The notes under the pieces are model-generated. The model worked only from the letters and a program-made list of their open reading frames with translations, was not told the origin of the DNA and did no database searches. Positions 45,269 through 53,744 of a stretch of 64,000 bases of DNA are shown here, in pieces. Where the stretch lies: contig NZ_NKHL01000097.1 in the NCBI RefSeq assembly GCF_002934685.1, positions 18,364 to 82,363 of the forward strand, given 5' to 3'. The position numbers and the translations under genes were made by a program. Source of the DNA: Pseudomonas bohemica (GTDB lineage Bacteria; Pseudomonadota; Gammaproteobacteria; Pseudomonadales; Pseudomonadaceae). Within the stretch, counting starts at the first letter, position 1, and every line of letters begins with the position of its first letter.

Positions 45269-47323
45269 ATGTCGAATCTGATCTCCATCGGGCTATCCGG
45301 ACTGTCGGCCACTCAGACCGCGCTCACCACGACCAGTAACAACATCAGTAATGCTGATACCGCGGGCTACTCGCGGCAGTCCACGGTGAACACCGCCGGC
45401 GCGCTGCAAAGCATCGGTGGGGCGGGTTACGTCGGAACGGGCACCACCCTGTCCGATGTGCGGCGCATCTACAACCAGTACCTGCAGAATCAGGTCAACA
45501 GCTCCACCGCGCTGGACTCTTCGAGCCAGTCCTATGCGACCCAGATCTCGACCCTCGACTCGCTGCTGTCCGACAGCTCCACCGGGATTACCTCGGTGCT
45601 GTCCAGCTTCTACGCGTCATTGCAAACCTTGTCTTCTACCCCGAACGACACTTCGGCGCGGCAGCTTGCCCTGACCTCGGCCTCGAGCCTGAGCAACCGT
45701 TTCAACTCGATCTCGCAACAGTTGACCCAACAGAACACCAGTATCAACAGCCAGTTGACAACTCTCACTGGCCAGGTCAACCAACTGACGACATCGATTG
45801 CCTCGCTCAACAAGCAAATCACCACGCTGTCGGCCAACGGTTCGCCCACCAGCCTGCTCGATGCCCGTGACGAAGCCGTGCGTCAGCTGAACGAACTGGT
45901 CGGTGTCACCGTGCAGACCAGCAGCAATGGCACCAGCTACGACGTATATCTGGGTACCGGCCAGGCGCTGGTTTCGGGTAACACTTCCAATACCCTAACC
46001 GCTCAGCCGAGCAGTACCGATCCCAGCCAATACAGCTTGACGGTCAACTACTCCAGCTACAGCGCCGACGTCACCAGCGTGGTATCGGGTGGCGAAATCG
46101 GCGGCATCCTGCGCTACCGTGACGACGTGCTCAACCCGGCGGTCAACGCGCTGGGCCGCATGGCCATGGTGGTCAGCGATACCATCAACAGCCAACTGGG
46201 ACAGGGCGTAGACGCCAACGGCAACTTCGGCTCTTCGCTGTTCTCCAGCATCAACAGCGCCACGGCAATCAGCCAGCGCAGTATTGCCGCCTCCACCAAC
46301 GCTTCTACGTCCGGCAACCTGGGCGTGACCATCACCGATAGCAGTGCGCTGAGCAGCTACGACTACCAGGTGACCTTTACCAGCGCCACCGATTACACCG
46401 TCACCCGCTCTGACGGTACCGACATGGGCAGCCATAGCCTGAGCGATGACCCGGCACCGGTCATCGATGGCTTTACCCTTTCGATGGACACCACAAGCAC
46501 CGTGGCGGCCGGAGACAAGTTCAAGGTCACGCCCACTCGTAGTGGCGCCAGTAATATCTCTACGGTGATGACCGATGCCACGCAACTGGCCATGGCGGGA
46601 GCACTGAGCGGCACCAGCAATTCTGGTAATTCCGGTACGGGCGCCATCACCCAGCCCACTCTGACGACCAGTCTGGACATCTACGGCGGCAGCGCGACAT
46701 CCGCGCAACAAGCGGCAATCAAGACCGCGATGCCAGTCAAGCTGGTGTTCGACGCCGCCAGTGGCGGTGCACAGGCTTACACGGTGTATGACGCCTCCGG
46801 CAACAGCCTGGGCACCGGCAGCATCGTCCCTGGCCAGAACAACGACCTGAGCGTCAGCGTGCCGCTGCTCGACAGCAGTGGCAATGCACTGCTGGACGCC
46901 GACGGCAATGCAATGAGCATGAGCTTCTCGACCACTGTCAGTGGTTCGCCGGCCTCTGGGGACAGCTACACCGTGGCGTTCAATAGCAGCGGCAGCAGTG
47001 ACAATCGCAACGCCAGCAGCCTGCTGGCCCTGCAGACCGCCAATACCGTGGGTGTCACGTCTACCAATAGCGGTAACAGCGTAACCAGTGCTTACGCCTC
47101 GCTGGTGGAGGGCGTGGGTGCCATGGCCAGTCAGGCCTCAGTCGACAGCACCGCTACGGCAGCCGTGCTGACGTCGGCTACCAACTCGCGCGACTCGGTT
47201 TCGGGGGTCAACCTGGATGAGGAAGCGGCCAACCTGGTTAAGTTTCAGCAGTACTACACAGCCTCCTCGCAGATCATCAAGACCGCGCAGGACATCTTTC
47301 AGACTCTGATCAACAGCTTGTAA
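45269..47323 (+). CDS. flgK: Hook-filament junction protein FlgK (HAP1)
   Basis: First hook-associated protein, 684 residues. The N-terminal signature is TTSNNISNADTAGYSRQSTV, the centre is a long Ser/Thr/Asn-rich variable region (about 330-600), and the C-terminal helix contains GVNLDEEAANLVKFQQYYTA. It lies 10 bases after flgJ and 14 before flgL. Confidence 0.97.
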   Translation: MSNLISIGLSGLSATQTALTTTSNNISNADTAGYSRQSTVNTAGALQSIGGAGYVGTGTTLSDVRRIYNQYLQNQVNSSTALDSSSQSYATQISTLDSLLSDSSTGITSVLSSFYASLQTLSSTPNDTSARQLALTSASSLSNRFNSISQQLTQQNTSINSQLTTLTGQVNQLTTSIASLNKQITTLSANGSPTSLLDARDEAVRQLNELVGVTVQTSSNGTSYDVYLGTGQALVSGNTSNTLTAQPSSTDPSQYSLTVNYSSYSADVTSVVSGGEIGGILRYRDDVLNPAVNALGRMAMVVSDTINSQLGQGVDANGNFGSSLFSSINSATAISQRSIAASTNASTSGNLGVTITDSSALSSYDYQVTFTSATDYTVTRSDGTDMGSHSLSDDPAPVIDGFTLSMDTTSTVAAGDKFKVTPTRSGASNISTVMTDATQLAMAGALSGTSNSGNSGTGAITQPTLTTSLDIYGGSATSAQQAAIKTAMPVKLVFDAASGGAQAYTVYDASGNSLGTGSIVPGQNNDLSVSVPLLDSSGNALLDADGNAMSMSFSTTVSGSPASGDSYTVAFNSSGSSDNRNASSLLALQTANTVGVTSTNSGNSVTSAYASLVEGVGAMASQASVDSTATAAVLTSATNSRDSVSGVNLDEEAANLVKFQQYYTASSQIIKTAQDIFQTLINSL

Positions 47324-47337
47324 AGGAGGAGAAGCCC

Positions 47338-48915
47338 ATGCGCATTTCCACTGGCCAGTATTTCGCCAACAGCCTGACGGGCTATTCGAAAAACTATTCA
47401 GACATCACCAAGACTCAGACCGAGATCAGCTCCGGCTCGCGGATACAGACGGCAGCAGATGATCCGATTGGCGCGGCCAAACTACTGCAGCTGCAGCAGC
47501 AGAGCTCCCGGCTGACCCAGTACACCAGCAACACCACCACTATCAACAACTCGCTCAACAACGAGGAAACGGTGCTGTCGAGCATCTCCGATGCCGTGCA
47601 AAGCGCGCGCGAGCTGACCCTGCAGGCTGGCAACGGCGGCCTGACCGACGATGACCGTGCCTCCATCGCCAGCCAGCTGGGTGATATCGAGAACACCGTC
47701 TACGGCCTGCTCAACAGCAAAGATGCAAACGGCAACTACTTGTTCAGCGGCTCCAAGACCAATGTACAGCCCTACGTGAAAAATGCCGATGGCTCCTACA
47801 GCTATCAGGGAGACGAGACCCAGTTGAGCCTGCAGGTGTCCGATATCCTCAGCATGGCCACCAACGACACCGGCTACAGCGTGTTCGAGCAGGCCAGCAA
47901 CATCGCGCGCACCACGGCGACCTCGGCCTCGTCAGTGAACGACGACGGCCGCATGACGCTCACGTCCGGTTCGATGACCTCGCAGACCACTTACAACAGC
48001 AGTTTCAAGGCAGACGAGCCGTATACGCTGACCTTTACAAGCGCCACCGAATACACCATTACCAACAGCAAGGGCGACGATGTCACGGCCGAAAGCAGCG
48101 GCAAGGGCAGCTACGATGCCACGGATGCGTCGGGCAGCACCATCAGCTTGCGCGGTGTGGACTTCAAGGCCAGCGTGACGACCCTGGACGGCGATGCCGA
48201 CGCCGACCTGGACAGCCTCCTGGCCGGCCATAGCTATACGCTGGACAGCAAGACCGACAGCATCAGCACGTCTCGTGTGTCGAGCAACACCTCGGCGGCG
48301 CAGATCACCTCGGCGTCGGTCACCGATGAAACGGCCTACAACAGCACCTTCCCCAATAGTGGGGCGGTGATCAAGTTCACCAGCGCCACCGATTACGAGG
48401 TGTATGCCTCGCCGGTAACGACCTCAAGCAAGGCTATCGCCAGCGGTTCCCTGAGTGGCGGTTCCACGATAACGGCAGCGGGTGTCACCTTCGACGTGTC
48501 TGGCACCCCACAAACCGGCGACCAGTTCTCGGTCAATGCCGACGCGCACCAAACCCAGAACGTGCTCAATACCCTGAGCCAACTGCGCCAGGCGCTTGCC
48601 ACGCCGATCAGCGGCGACAGTGCCGGGGCTCAAAAGGTGCAGGACGCCGTGGCCTCCGCCGTCGGCAACCTGGACTCGGCCGCCAGCCGTATCGACCTCA
48701 CCCGCGGCTCTATCGGTGCACGGGGTAATGCCCTGGACATTCAGACTTCCGAAAACAGCAGCCTGGCTCTGACCAATGCCGCGACTCAGTCGTCCATCGG
48801 CAGCACCGACGTTGCAGAGGCGAGCGTCAAGCTGACTCTGCAACAGACCATGCTTGAGGCTTCGCAACTGGCGTTCAGCCGCATCTCGCAACTGAGCCTG
48901 TTCAATAAACTCTGA
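47338..48915 (+). CDS. flgL: Hook-filament junction protein FlgL (HAP3)
   Basis: Flagellin-like junction protein of 525 residues with conserved ends (TKTQTEISSGSRIQTAADDP; DVAEASVKLTLQQTMLEASQ) and a variable centre containing similar beta-rich segments such as FTSATEYTITNSKGDD and KFTSATDYEVYASPV. AAAGGAGGAG precedes the ATG, a very strong ribosome binding site. It is the last gene of the operon and is followed by a terminator. Confidence 0.97.
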   Translation: MRISTGQYFANSLTGYSKNYSDITKTQTEISSGSRIQTAADDPIGAAKLLQLQQQSSRLTQYTSNTTTINNSLNNEETVLSSISDAVQSARELTLQAGNGGLTDDDRASIASQLGDIENTVYGLLNSKDANGNYLFSGSKTNVQPYVKNADGSYSYQGDETQLSLQVSDILSMATNDTGYSVFEQASNIARTTATSASSVNDDGRMTLTSGSMTSQTTYNSSFKADEPYTLTFTSATEYTITNSKGDDVTAESSGKGSYDATDASGSTISLRGVDFKASVTTLDGDADADLDSLLAGHSYTLDSKTDSISTSRVSSNTSAAQITSASVTDETAYNSTFPNSGAVIKFTSATDYEVYASPVTTSSKAIASGSLSGGSTITAAGVTFDVSGTPQTGDQFSVNADAHQTQNVLNTLSQLRQALATPISGDSAGAQKVQDAVASAVGNLDSAASRIDLTRGSIGARGNALDIQTSENSSLALTNAATQSSIGSTDVAEASVKLTLQQTMLEASQLAFSRISQLSLFNKL

Positions 48916-48934
48916 CTGGCTACGCATGCACTTC

Positions 48935-48968
48935 AAGCCGCCGTCGCCTGCAAGGGCTACGGCGGTTT
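48935..48968 (+). terminator. Rho-independent terminator after flgL
   Basis: AAGCCGCCGT-N14-ACGGCGGTTT followed by TTTT, 20 bases after the flgL stop. The 14-base loop is long but the T-run is good. Confidence 0.75.
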
Positions 48969-49109
48969 TTTTGCGCCCTGGTACGGCGCATCTGGCGTAA
49001 GCGCAACCCGCTTGACTTTGGTGGCCGTGCGGATGGCCCGCAGGTAAAGGTCCAGGCGCAACACCGTACCTGGGTCGCCTGCGTGATCGACCAGGAAGAT
49101 GTACTGGCT
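48957..49109 (-). pseudogene. Possible remnant of a protein gene between cheR and flgL
   Basis: A minus-strand frame of 50 codons, bounded upstream by an in-frame TAA (49110-49112) and ending in TAG, reads like natural protein: QYIFLVDHAGDPGTVLRL, then DLYLRAIRTATKVKRV. It has no start codon and no ribosome binding site. The plus strand over the same bases also has an open frame, so chance is possible. I do not recognise the family. It sits exactly at one edge of the flg block with unusual orientation. Confidence 0.25.
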
Positions 49110-49140
49110 TTAAGGGAACAACAGGTGCTTCTCTTGCCCT

Positions 49141-49968
49141 TTATTTCGCCTGATAGATGATCCCAGGACTGCACTGCACCATCTGATAATGATCCGGCAA
49201 ACCGTTCAACGCCTCCGACGCCCCCAGGAACAAATAGCCCCCAGGCTTGAGCGTGGCGTGAATGCGCAACAGGATGTCCTTCTTCACCTCAGCCGAAAAG
49301 TAAATCAGCACATTGCGGCAAAACACGATATCGAACTTGCCCAACGCCGCATAACTGTCCAGCAGGTTGAACGAGCGAAACTCGACCCGGTTCTTGATCG
49401 GCGTCTTCACCGTCCAGCGCCCCGGCGTCTTCTGATCGAAATAACGCTGCAACCGATCCGGCGACAGACCACGACCAATGGCCAGACTGTCGTACTCACC
49501 GGTCTTGCAGTTATTCAACATACTGCCCGACAAATCCGTCGCCACGATCTGCGCCCCGGCCTTCAGCTGCCCCGGGTTACTGCGCTCGAATTCATCGATC
49601 GACATCGACAACGAATACGGCTCCTGCCCCGAGGAACAGGCCGCCGACCAGATCCGCGGGCGCAGACCGGGACTGGCCTTGATCCGCTCCGGCAACACCT
49701 TGCTCTTGAGTACCTCAAACGGATAGGTATCACGAAACCACAACGTCTCGTTGGTCGTCATGGCGTCCACAACCTGCTCGCGCAAACCACTGCGTGGCTG
49801 GCTCTGGATGCGCTGAATCAACTCACCCAACGACTTGATGCCCTGCTGCTCCATCAGCTTGTTCAGGCGGCTGGAGACCAGGTATTGCTTGTTTTCACCC
49901 AGCAAAATGCCACAGGCTTTTTCCAGGAAGACCCGGAACTGTTCAAAATCCAAATTACCTGTAGACAT
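49141..49968 (-). CDS. cheR: Chemoreceptor methyltransferase CheR
   Basis: Methylates glutamates of chemoreceptors with S-adenosylmethionine. The product is 275 residues from the ATG at 49968 (MSTGNLDFEQFRVFLEKACG); four more codons upstream are open. It has the N-terminal helical domain and a SAM fold with RIWSAACSSGQEPYSLSM, FDIVFCRNVLIYFS and LKPGGYLFLGASEAL. It lies 44 bases after cheV on the same strand and is probably expressed with it. Confidence 0.96.
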   Translation of the reverse strand: MSTGNLDFEQFRVFLEKACGILLGENKQYLVSSRLNKLMEQQGIKSLGELIQRIQSQPRSGLREQVVDAMTTNETLWFRDTYPFEVLKSKVLPERIKASPGLRPRIWSAACSSGQEPYSLSMSIDEFERSNPGQLKAGAQIVATDLSGSMLNNCKTGEYDSLAIGRGLSPDRLQRYFDQKTPGRWTVKTPIKNRVEFRSFNLLDSYAALGKFDIVFCRNVLIYFSAEVKKDILLRIHATLKPGGYLFLGASEALNGLPDHYQMVQCSPGIIYQAK

Positions 49969-50012
49969 GCCGCCTCTCAAATCATGTGAACAGCAAGGAG
50001 GGAAATCCCCCC

Positions 50013-50945
50013 TCAGCTGATATCCGCCGCCTTGATACGATCTACTACTCTAGCTGCCAGATCGTCCGGCCGAAACTTGGCCAGGAAATCATCGGCACCC
50101 ACTTTCTTCACCATCGCCTGGTTGAATACTCCGGACAGGGAAGTATGCAAGATGATGTGCAGCTTCTGCATGCGCGGATCGTTGCGGATCTCGGCAGTCA
50201 ATGTGTAGCCGTCCATCTCCGGCATTTCAATGTCGGAGATCATCATCAGGAACTCTTCTTCCGGTTTCTTGCCCTCGTCCACCAGTTTGCGCAGGAATTC
50301 GAGTGCCTGACGACCGTCATTCAACGCCGTCACTTCTACCCCCACGGTTTGCAGGCAGCGCGTTACCTGCTTGCGTGCCACCGACGAGTCATCGACCGTC
50401 AGCACTCGCAATGAAATGGCCTTGTGCTGCACTTCGGCACTCACGACGCCAGCGGAGATGTTTTCCGAAACCGGCGCCACTTCGGCGAGGATCTTCTCCA
50501 CGTCGATGATTTCCACCAGTTGGTTATCGATACGTGTCACTGCCGTGAGGTAGTGATCGCGACCGGTGCCCTTGGGTGGCGGGTGAATGTCTTCCCAGTT
50601 CATGTTCACGATGCGTTCGACCGAATGCACCAGAAAGCCCTGAATCTTAGTGTTGTATTCGGTAATGATGACGAACGCATTGTCGACGCTGCCCAGCGCC
50701 GCCGAACCCGTTGCCATCGCCAGATCGAGGATCGGGATCGTCCCGCCACGAATATTTGCCACTCCGCGCACAATCGGACTGGATTTGGGCATGTGGGTAA
50801 GTTTCGGGCACTGAAGCACCTCTTTTACCTTGAACACGTTGATCCCATACAACTGCTTGCCGTCCAGACGGAACAGCAGCAGCTCAAGGCGGTTCTGCCC
50901 TACCAGTTGAGTGCGCTGGTTAACTGAATCCAAAACACCAGCCAT
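50013..50945 (-). CDS. cheV: Chemotaxis coupling protein CheV
   Basis: CheW-receiver fusion of 310 residues. Residues about 15-165 are CheW-like (QLYGINVFKVKEVLQCPKLT, GGTIPILDL); residues 178-305 are a receiver with the phosphorylation Asp in MMISDIEMPEMDGYTL. It couples receptors to CheA and may act as a phosphate sink. It is divergent from flgA by 76 bases, with overlapping promoter candidates between. Confidence 0.96.
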   Translation of the reverse strand: MAGVLDSVNQRTQLVGQNRLELLLFRLDGKQLYGINVFKVKEVLQCPKLTHMPKSSPIVRGVANIRGGTIPILDLAMATGSAALGSVDNAFVIITEYNTKIQGFLVHSVERIVNMNWEDIHPPPKGTGRDHYLTAVTRIDNQLVEIIDVEKILAEVAPVSENISAGVVSAEVQHKAISLRVLTVDDSSVARKQVTRCLQTVGVEVTALNDGRQALEFLRKLVDEGKKPEEEFLMMISDIEMPEMDGYTLTAEIRNDPRMQKLHIILHTSLSGVFNQAMVKKVGADDFLAKFRPDDLAARVVDRIKAADIS

Positions 50946-50982
50946 GCACTACTCCTCCCAAAACGACCAATTGCGCACTGCC

Positions 50983-51008
50983 ACATCGGCAAGCGGCACG
51001 GGCCTTGC
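50983..51008 (-). promoter_or_regulatory. Candidate sigma-28 promoter of cheV-cheR
   Basis: GCAAG-N13-GCCGATGT on the minus strand, close to TCAAG-N13/14-GCCGATAA. FliA dependence of cheVR is known in P. aeruginosa. It overlaps the flgA sigma-54 element on the other strand. Confidence 0.5.
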
Positions 51009-51009
51009 T
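50994..51009 (+). promoter_or_regulatory. Sigma-54 promoter of flgA
   Basis: CGGCACGGGCCTTGCT, one mismatch from TGGCAC-N5-TTGCW and with exact spacing. It would start transcription only one to three bases before the flgA ATG at 51022. Confidence 0.6.
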
Positions 51010-51021
51010 ATTTACCCTGTC

Positions 51022-51783
51022 ATGAACACACAAACGACAGTATCCCGACGCCTGACCTCCACCACCCGCAGCATTTTCTGCGTGCTGGCCGCGGTGTGTC
51101 TGCTTTGTGCCGCCGGGTTCAGCCGTGCGGACAACGTGACCTTGCCTGAACAACTTATCGGCGTCACCCAGGGCTTTCTTGAATTCACCGTGGAAGACTA
51201 TTTAGCGACCAGCCAGACCGCAGGCCGCTACGAGATCGAAGTCAAACAACTGGACCCTCGCCTGCGCATGCCGCATTGCGACAAGGATTTGACAGCCTCT
51301 CTGGAAAGCCCCGCCCAGCCCATCGGACGGGTGACCGTCAAGCTGCGCTGCGAAGGCAGCTCCCCATGGACGGTATTCGTGCCCGCCCAGGTACATTTGT
51401 TTCGCAACGTCGTAACGGTCGTACGTCCAATGAAGCGCGACGCGATCGTCTCCGAAGCCGACGTCACCCTGCGCGAGCGCGACGTAGGGCTGTTGGGTCA
51501 GGGTTTCCTCGATTCGGTCGATCAGGCCATCGGACAAAAAGTCGTCCGACCGACGGTCATCGATCAGATCCTCACCCCGGTTCATCTGGAACAGCCGCAA
51601 ATGGTCCACAAGGGCGATCAGGTCGTGATCAGCGCCCGCAGCGGCTCGATGAGCGTGCGCATGCCCGGCGAGGCCCTGTCGGACGGCGGCTTCAACGAGC
51701 AGATACGGGTCAAGAACCTGAACTCCAAACGCGTGGTCAAGGCCAACATCGTGGGTCCGGGTCAGGTCGAGGTGCCTATGTAA
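51022..51783 (+). CDS. flgA: P-ring assembly chaperone FlgA
   Basis: Periplasmic chaperone of P-ring formation. From the ATG at 51022 the product is 253 residues, with a signal peptide of about 36 residues (a basic start, hydrophobic core IFCVLAAVCLLCAAGF, cleavage after SRA). The SAF/FlgA domain includes EADVTLRERDVGLL and PVHLEQPQMVHKGDQVVISA. No ribosome binding site is seen before this ATG. The frame is open upstream into cheV, but earlier starts give no better signal peptide. Confidence 0.9.
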   Translation: MNTQTTVSRRLTSTTRSIFCVLAAVCLLCAAGFSRADNVTLPEQLIGVTQGFLEFTVEDYLATSQTAGRYEIEVKQLDPRLRMPHCDKDLTASLESPAQPIGRVTVKLRCEGSSPWTVFVPAQVHLFRNVVTVVRPMKRDAIVSEADVTLRERDVGLLGQGFLDSVDQAIGQKVVRPTVIDQILTPVHLEQPQMVHKGDQVVISARSGSMSVRMPGEALSDGGFNEQIRVKNLNSKRVVKANIVGPGQVEVPM

Positions 51784-51854
51784 GCGATTGTCCTCTGGCG
51801 CTGCGCTTGCGCTTTTCCTACACTCGGAACCCATATGCCCTATGCGAAGTCAAT

Positions 51855-51881
51855 TCAAGACTGTTTTGGCACGGGCCCTAA
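51855..51881 (+). promoter_or_regulatory. Candidate sigma-28 promoter of flgM-flgN
   Basis: TCAAG-N14-GGCCCTAA. The -35 is perfect; the -10 matches GCCGATAA at five of eight positions. It lies 62 bases before the flgM ATG and fits FliA autoregulation through flgM. Confidence 0.5.
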
Positions 51882-51942
51882 AGTTATTCCGGGTTTGGCC
51901 GAAACCAAGGCAAGCGTCCTAGAACCCAGAGGTTTTTCAATC

Positions 51943-52263
51943 ATGGTCATCGACTTCAGTCGTTTGAATAGCTCCACTACTGTGGGTAGTACGTCACGTA
52001 CCGCCACCAGCGCTAAGGAAACCGGCAAAACCGACGCTGCGGCGGCGGTCAGCAGTTCCGAAAGCGTGAGCGGTAGTGGTGAGACCGTACATTTGAGCAG
52101 CGAAGCTCAACAGTTGCAGAAGATCACCGATTCGCTGCGTGATCAGCCCGTCGTCAACAGCAGCCGTGTGGCTGAGTTGAAGCAGGCTGTCGCCGACGGC
52201 AGTTACAAGGTCGACAGCAACAGCGTGGCGAATAAACTGCTTAATTTCGAAGCCCAGCGCTAG
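51943..52263 (+). CDS. flgM: Anti-sigma-28 factor FlgM
   Basis: Holds FliA inactive until it is exported through the finished hook. The product is 106 residues from the ATG at 51943 (MVIDFSRLNSSTT), with a disordered Ser/Thr/Ala-rich N-terminal half and the FliA-binding C-terminal half (VAELKQAVADGSYKVDSNSV, ANKLLNFEAQR). The frame is open 36 codons upstream, but the promoter candidate lies inside that stretch. Confidence 0.95.
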   Translation: MVIDFSRLNSSTTVGSTSRTATSAKETGKTDAAAAVSSSESVSGSGETVHLSSEAQQLQKITDSLRDQPVVNSSRVAELKQAVADGSYKVDSNSVANKLLNFEAQR

Positions 52264-52312
52264 CCCCAGGTATGCGCAGGGGCTTCTGGACGCTTAAATC
52301 CCAGGGCATGCG

Positions 52313-52780
52313 ATGCAAGACACTAATTTGCTTCAACTGATCATGGACGATATTGCGCCAACTCAGCACTTGCTCGAGATCCTCAAGGCCGAGTCACTGG
52401 CGCTGCATGGTCGCAATATGGTCGAAATGGAACACATCCTGGCGCAGAAACAGGCGTTGGTGGTCATGCTCGAACAGCATGGGCGCAGACGCAGCCAATT
52501 GCTGGCTGAGCTCGGTCTGCCAGCCAATCGCGCAGGACTCGAGGAAATTGCACGACATTCTTCTGTGGGTGAAGCGTTGCTGGAGGCAGGCGATAGGCTG
52601 ACTGCTTTGATAGCCGACTGCCAGGTCGTCAACGAACGCAATGGCAGCCTGATCCAGTTACAGCAACTGACCACTGCCCAGCAGCTCAGAATCCTCAACG
52701 GCGGCGATACACCGACGCTCTATGACAGTCGTGGCTCGACATCGGGAAGAGCCAGACCCCGTCCGTTGAGCCAGGCGTAA
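52313..52780 (+). CDS. flgN: FlgK/FlgL export chaperone FlgN
   Basis: Helical protein of 155 residues; the first 130 are the FlgN coiled-coil domain (LLEILKAESLALHGRNMVEM, QALVVMLEQHGRRRSQLL), and the C-terminus is basic and disordered (GRARPRPLSQA). It lies 49 bases after flgM; a small GC hairpin (52262-52284, AGCCCC/GGGGCT) lies between them. Confidence 0.92.
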   Translation: MQDTNLLQLIMDDIAPTQHLLEILKAESLALHGRNMVEMEHILAQKQALVVMLEQHGRRRSQLLAELGLPANRAGLEEIARHSSVGEALLEAGDRLTALIADCQVVNERNGSLIQLQQLTTAQQLRILNGGDTPTLYDSRGSTSGRARPRPLSQA

Positions 52781-52862
52781 GTTCTTGTTTCAAGGCGTGC
52801 TCCGTGATGGCAAAATGCCTGACGCTGCACGCTGTCGTTTTTTGCCTGGAGATGGATAAACC

Positions 52863-53603
52863 GTGAATGCCTCAAGCGCGGAAGATGTTCCGCAGCCCCC
52901 GAAGGTACTGACCACGCCTTTGGAAATTGCCGCCAACATGCGTCTGCTGATGGAAAGCCATGATCCGCTGATCATCACTTTTCACGAGCGCAGCCAACGT
53001 TTCCAAAGCTATGTCATCGGTGTAGATCGCGACAGCAACGAGATTTCGCTGGACGAAATGGTCCCCCGCGATGGCGAGCGATTCCTGGCAAACGGCGAGC
53101 CCTTCCGCGTCGAAGGCTTCCACGACGGCGTGCGCATCGCCTGGGAAGTCAAGGCGCAGATGACCATCATCGAGGAGCCGCATAGCTATCGTGGTCCCCT
53201 GCCTGAAGAAGTGGTTTACCACCAGCGCCGCAACGCTTTCCGCGCCGCGCTGAAGCTGGCGTCCCTGGTCGATATCGAAATCGGCGGCGACAAGCTCAAG
53301 TCTGCACTGCGTGGCAAACTGCTGGACATCTCCGCCACCGGCTGCAAATTGCGCTTCGAGGGCGACGTCTCCGAACGCATGCAACTGGGTCAAGTCTACG
53401 AGCGTTTCATCGCTCACCTGCCGTTCGGCGCCATGACTACCCCAGTCGAGCTGCGGCATCTGTACTTCGAAGAGAAGATCAACACCACCTTTGCCGGCGT
53501 GCGCTTCCACAACATCAGTGGCCTGGTGCAGCGTCAGGTCGAACGTTTCGTCTACCAACTGCAGCGCGAAGCCCGCCGCTTCGACAAAGACGACGATTTC
53601 TGA
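52863..53603 (+). CDS. ycgR: c-di-GMP-binding flagellar brake protein, YcgR/FlgZ type
   Basis: Product of 246 residues: an N-terminal YcgR-N domain (about 15-115) and a C-terminal PilZ domain. The c-di-GMP motifs are intact: RxxxR at Arg123-Arg127 (QRRNAFR) and DxSxxG at 155-160 (DISATG). YcgR slows or biases the motor at high c-di-GMP. The start is GTG at 52863. It lies 82 bases after flgN and completes the flgM-flgN-ycgR group. Confidence 0.92.
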   Translation: MNASSAEDVPQPPKVLTTPLEIAANMRLLMESHDPLIITFHERSQRFQSYVIGVDRDSNEISLDEMVPRDGERFLANGEPFRVEGFHDGVRIAWEVKAQMTIIEEPHSYRGPLPEEVVYHQRRNAFRAALKLASLVDIEIGGDKLKSALRGKLLDISATGCKLRFEGDVSERMQLGQVYERFIAHLPFGAMTTPVELRHLYFEEKINTTFAGVRFHNISGLVQRQVERFVYQLQREARRFDKDDDF

Positions 53604-53656
53604 TTGTTCCAGGCATTCAGGATCCAGCTTAAAATCTGACTGCTCCTATTTCGGCC

Positions 53657-53691
53657 GCATGCCGTGGGAGCAAGCTGCTCCCACGGCATGC
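53657..53691. terminator. Perfect 16-base inverted repeat between convergent genes
   Basis: GCATGCCGTGGGAGCA-AGC-TGCTCCCACGGCATGC. The stem is perfect but has no T-run. Its position between the ends of ycgR and the MFS gene suggests a two-way transcript end or a REP-derived element (GTGGGAGC is a common Pseudomonas REP core). Confidence 0.6.
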
Positions 53692-53744
53692 GCTCAGAAT
53701 CAAAAGCCCGCACGTTGATCTCAAAACAGCCAACAGTTGCCGTT

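Noticed and set aside
48920..49174. An 84-codon frame between cheR and flgL with an ATG
   Set aside because: It is in a different frame from the protein-like fragment, has Cys/Ser/Arg-rich shadow composition and overlaps the cheR stop.
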